64,000 bases of DNA from Panagrolaimus kolymaensis. Its lineage: Eukaryota > Nematoda > Chromadorea > Rhabditida > Panagrolaimidae. The position numbers and the translations under genes are program-made. The stretch lies in the NCBI GenBank assembly GCA_028622995.1, contig JAJQJQ010000041.1:1302001-1366000 (forward strand), written 5' to 3'. The notes under the pieces are model-generated. The model saw nothing but the letters and a program-made list of their open reading frames with translations. It had not been told where the DNA came from and did not search any database. Of this stretch, positions 63,759 to 64,000 are shown piece after piece; the first letter of the stretch is position 1, and every line of letters starts with the position of its first letter.

Positions 63759-64000
63759 TTTTTGCTTTATTTTGGAGTTTTTGATTAAATAATGGGAGGA
63801 TAGGGGATTCTGTTAAAACATAACTTAGAGAAGTTAGCTAAAAAATTTGAGCGAGATCAAATAGAATGAGACGCAGTAGATACTAGTTTTGTTAAAAGTT
63901 TGCGCCTTTCATTGATAACAGAGATAACGAAACCATAACATAGTTGCATGAGTTTCGCATCTATTACAAGAGTAGCAATTGTCATTAAAAACTTGATAAA

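Overview
This window is AT-rich eukaryotic DNA from a nematode. The evidence is the gene content (major sperm protein domain, UNC-60A-type cofilin, two ground-like domain proteins, large families of divergent F-box-like proteins) and the gene structure: most introns are 45-60 bp and end in TTTTCAG or TTTTTAG, and several start codons follow such acceptors directly, which suggests SL trans-splicing. The style of the F-box-like and coiled-coil families suggests a clade IV (panagrolaimid-like) worm; that placement is inference. No tRNA, rRNA or SL RNA gene was found by eye.

Layout. 0-3.7 kb holds a broken tripeptidyl-peptidase II copy, an hAT-type MITE, an orphan exon and a SURF4 fragment. 4-20.9 kb is a region of lineage-specific families: a GPI-anchored secreted protein, two coiled-coil/F-box-like paralogues (one split by a MITE), a lysine-rich MSP protein, a small ubiquitin-like gene, and a 901-residue vWA surface protein with about 240 uninterrupted ACA codons. 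22-30 kb carries conserved genes: 3-hydroxyacyl-CoA dehydrogenase, alpha-SNAP and cofilin. 31-35.5 kb holds two tandem coiled-coil paralogues, one fused to a BRWD/PHIP-type Tudor-like fold and bromodomain. 36-39.5 kb has two ground-like genes. 41.4-44.2 kb encodes a complete DHX35 helicase. 44.2-49.4 kb is gene-poor apart from one unrecognised gene start. 49.4-64 kb holds phosphoglycolate phosphatase, F-box-like genes, an SDR fragment, TopBP1-like BRCT genes, a PEX14 pseudogene, an F-box gene fused to PRP39-like HAT repeats, and a PP1-like phosphatase.

Main observations. (1) Two unrelated genes, vWA (17032-17653) and PP1-like (59483-59941), are interrupted by a segment that starts with CTAG where a GT donor should be, has a GC-rich TTC-loop hairpin exactly 7 nt later, and ends in ACTAG. 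Removing the segment from the first C to the last G restores the reading frame in both genes. This looks like a hairpin-bearing non-canonical intron or a precisely placed mobile insert. (2) There are three hAT-type MITEs with perfect 8-bp target duplications, each built from a different short motif. One cuts the last exon of a gene; another is nested in a TTAA element. (3) Two TTAA elements, A (193 bp) and B (191 bp), sit side by side sharing one TTAA at two loci, in order A-B at one and B-A at the other.

Decay and duplication are common. TPP2, PEX14, SDR, SURF4, a vWA fragment and the second TopBP1 copy are all broken or truncated. An F-box gene followed by a TopBP1-like gene occurs twice, 9.7 kb apart. 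Several frameshifts lie in homopolymers, so assembly error is a live alternative for the ubiquitin-like gene, the PP1-like gene and PEX14.
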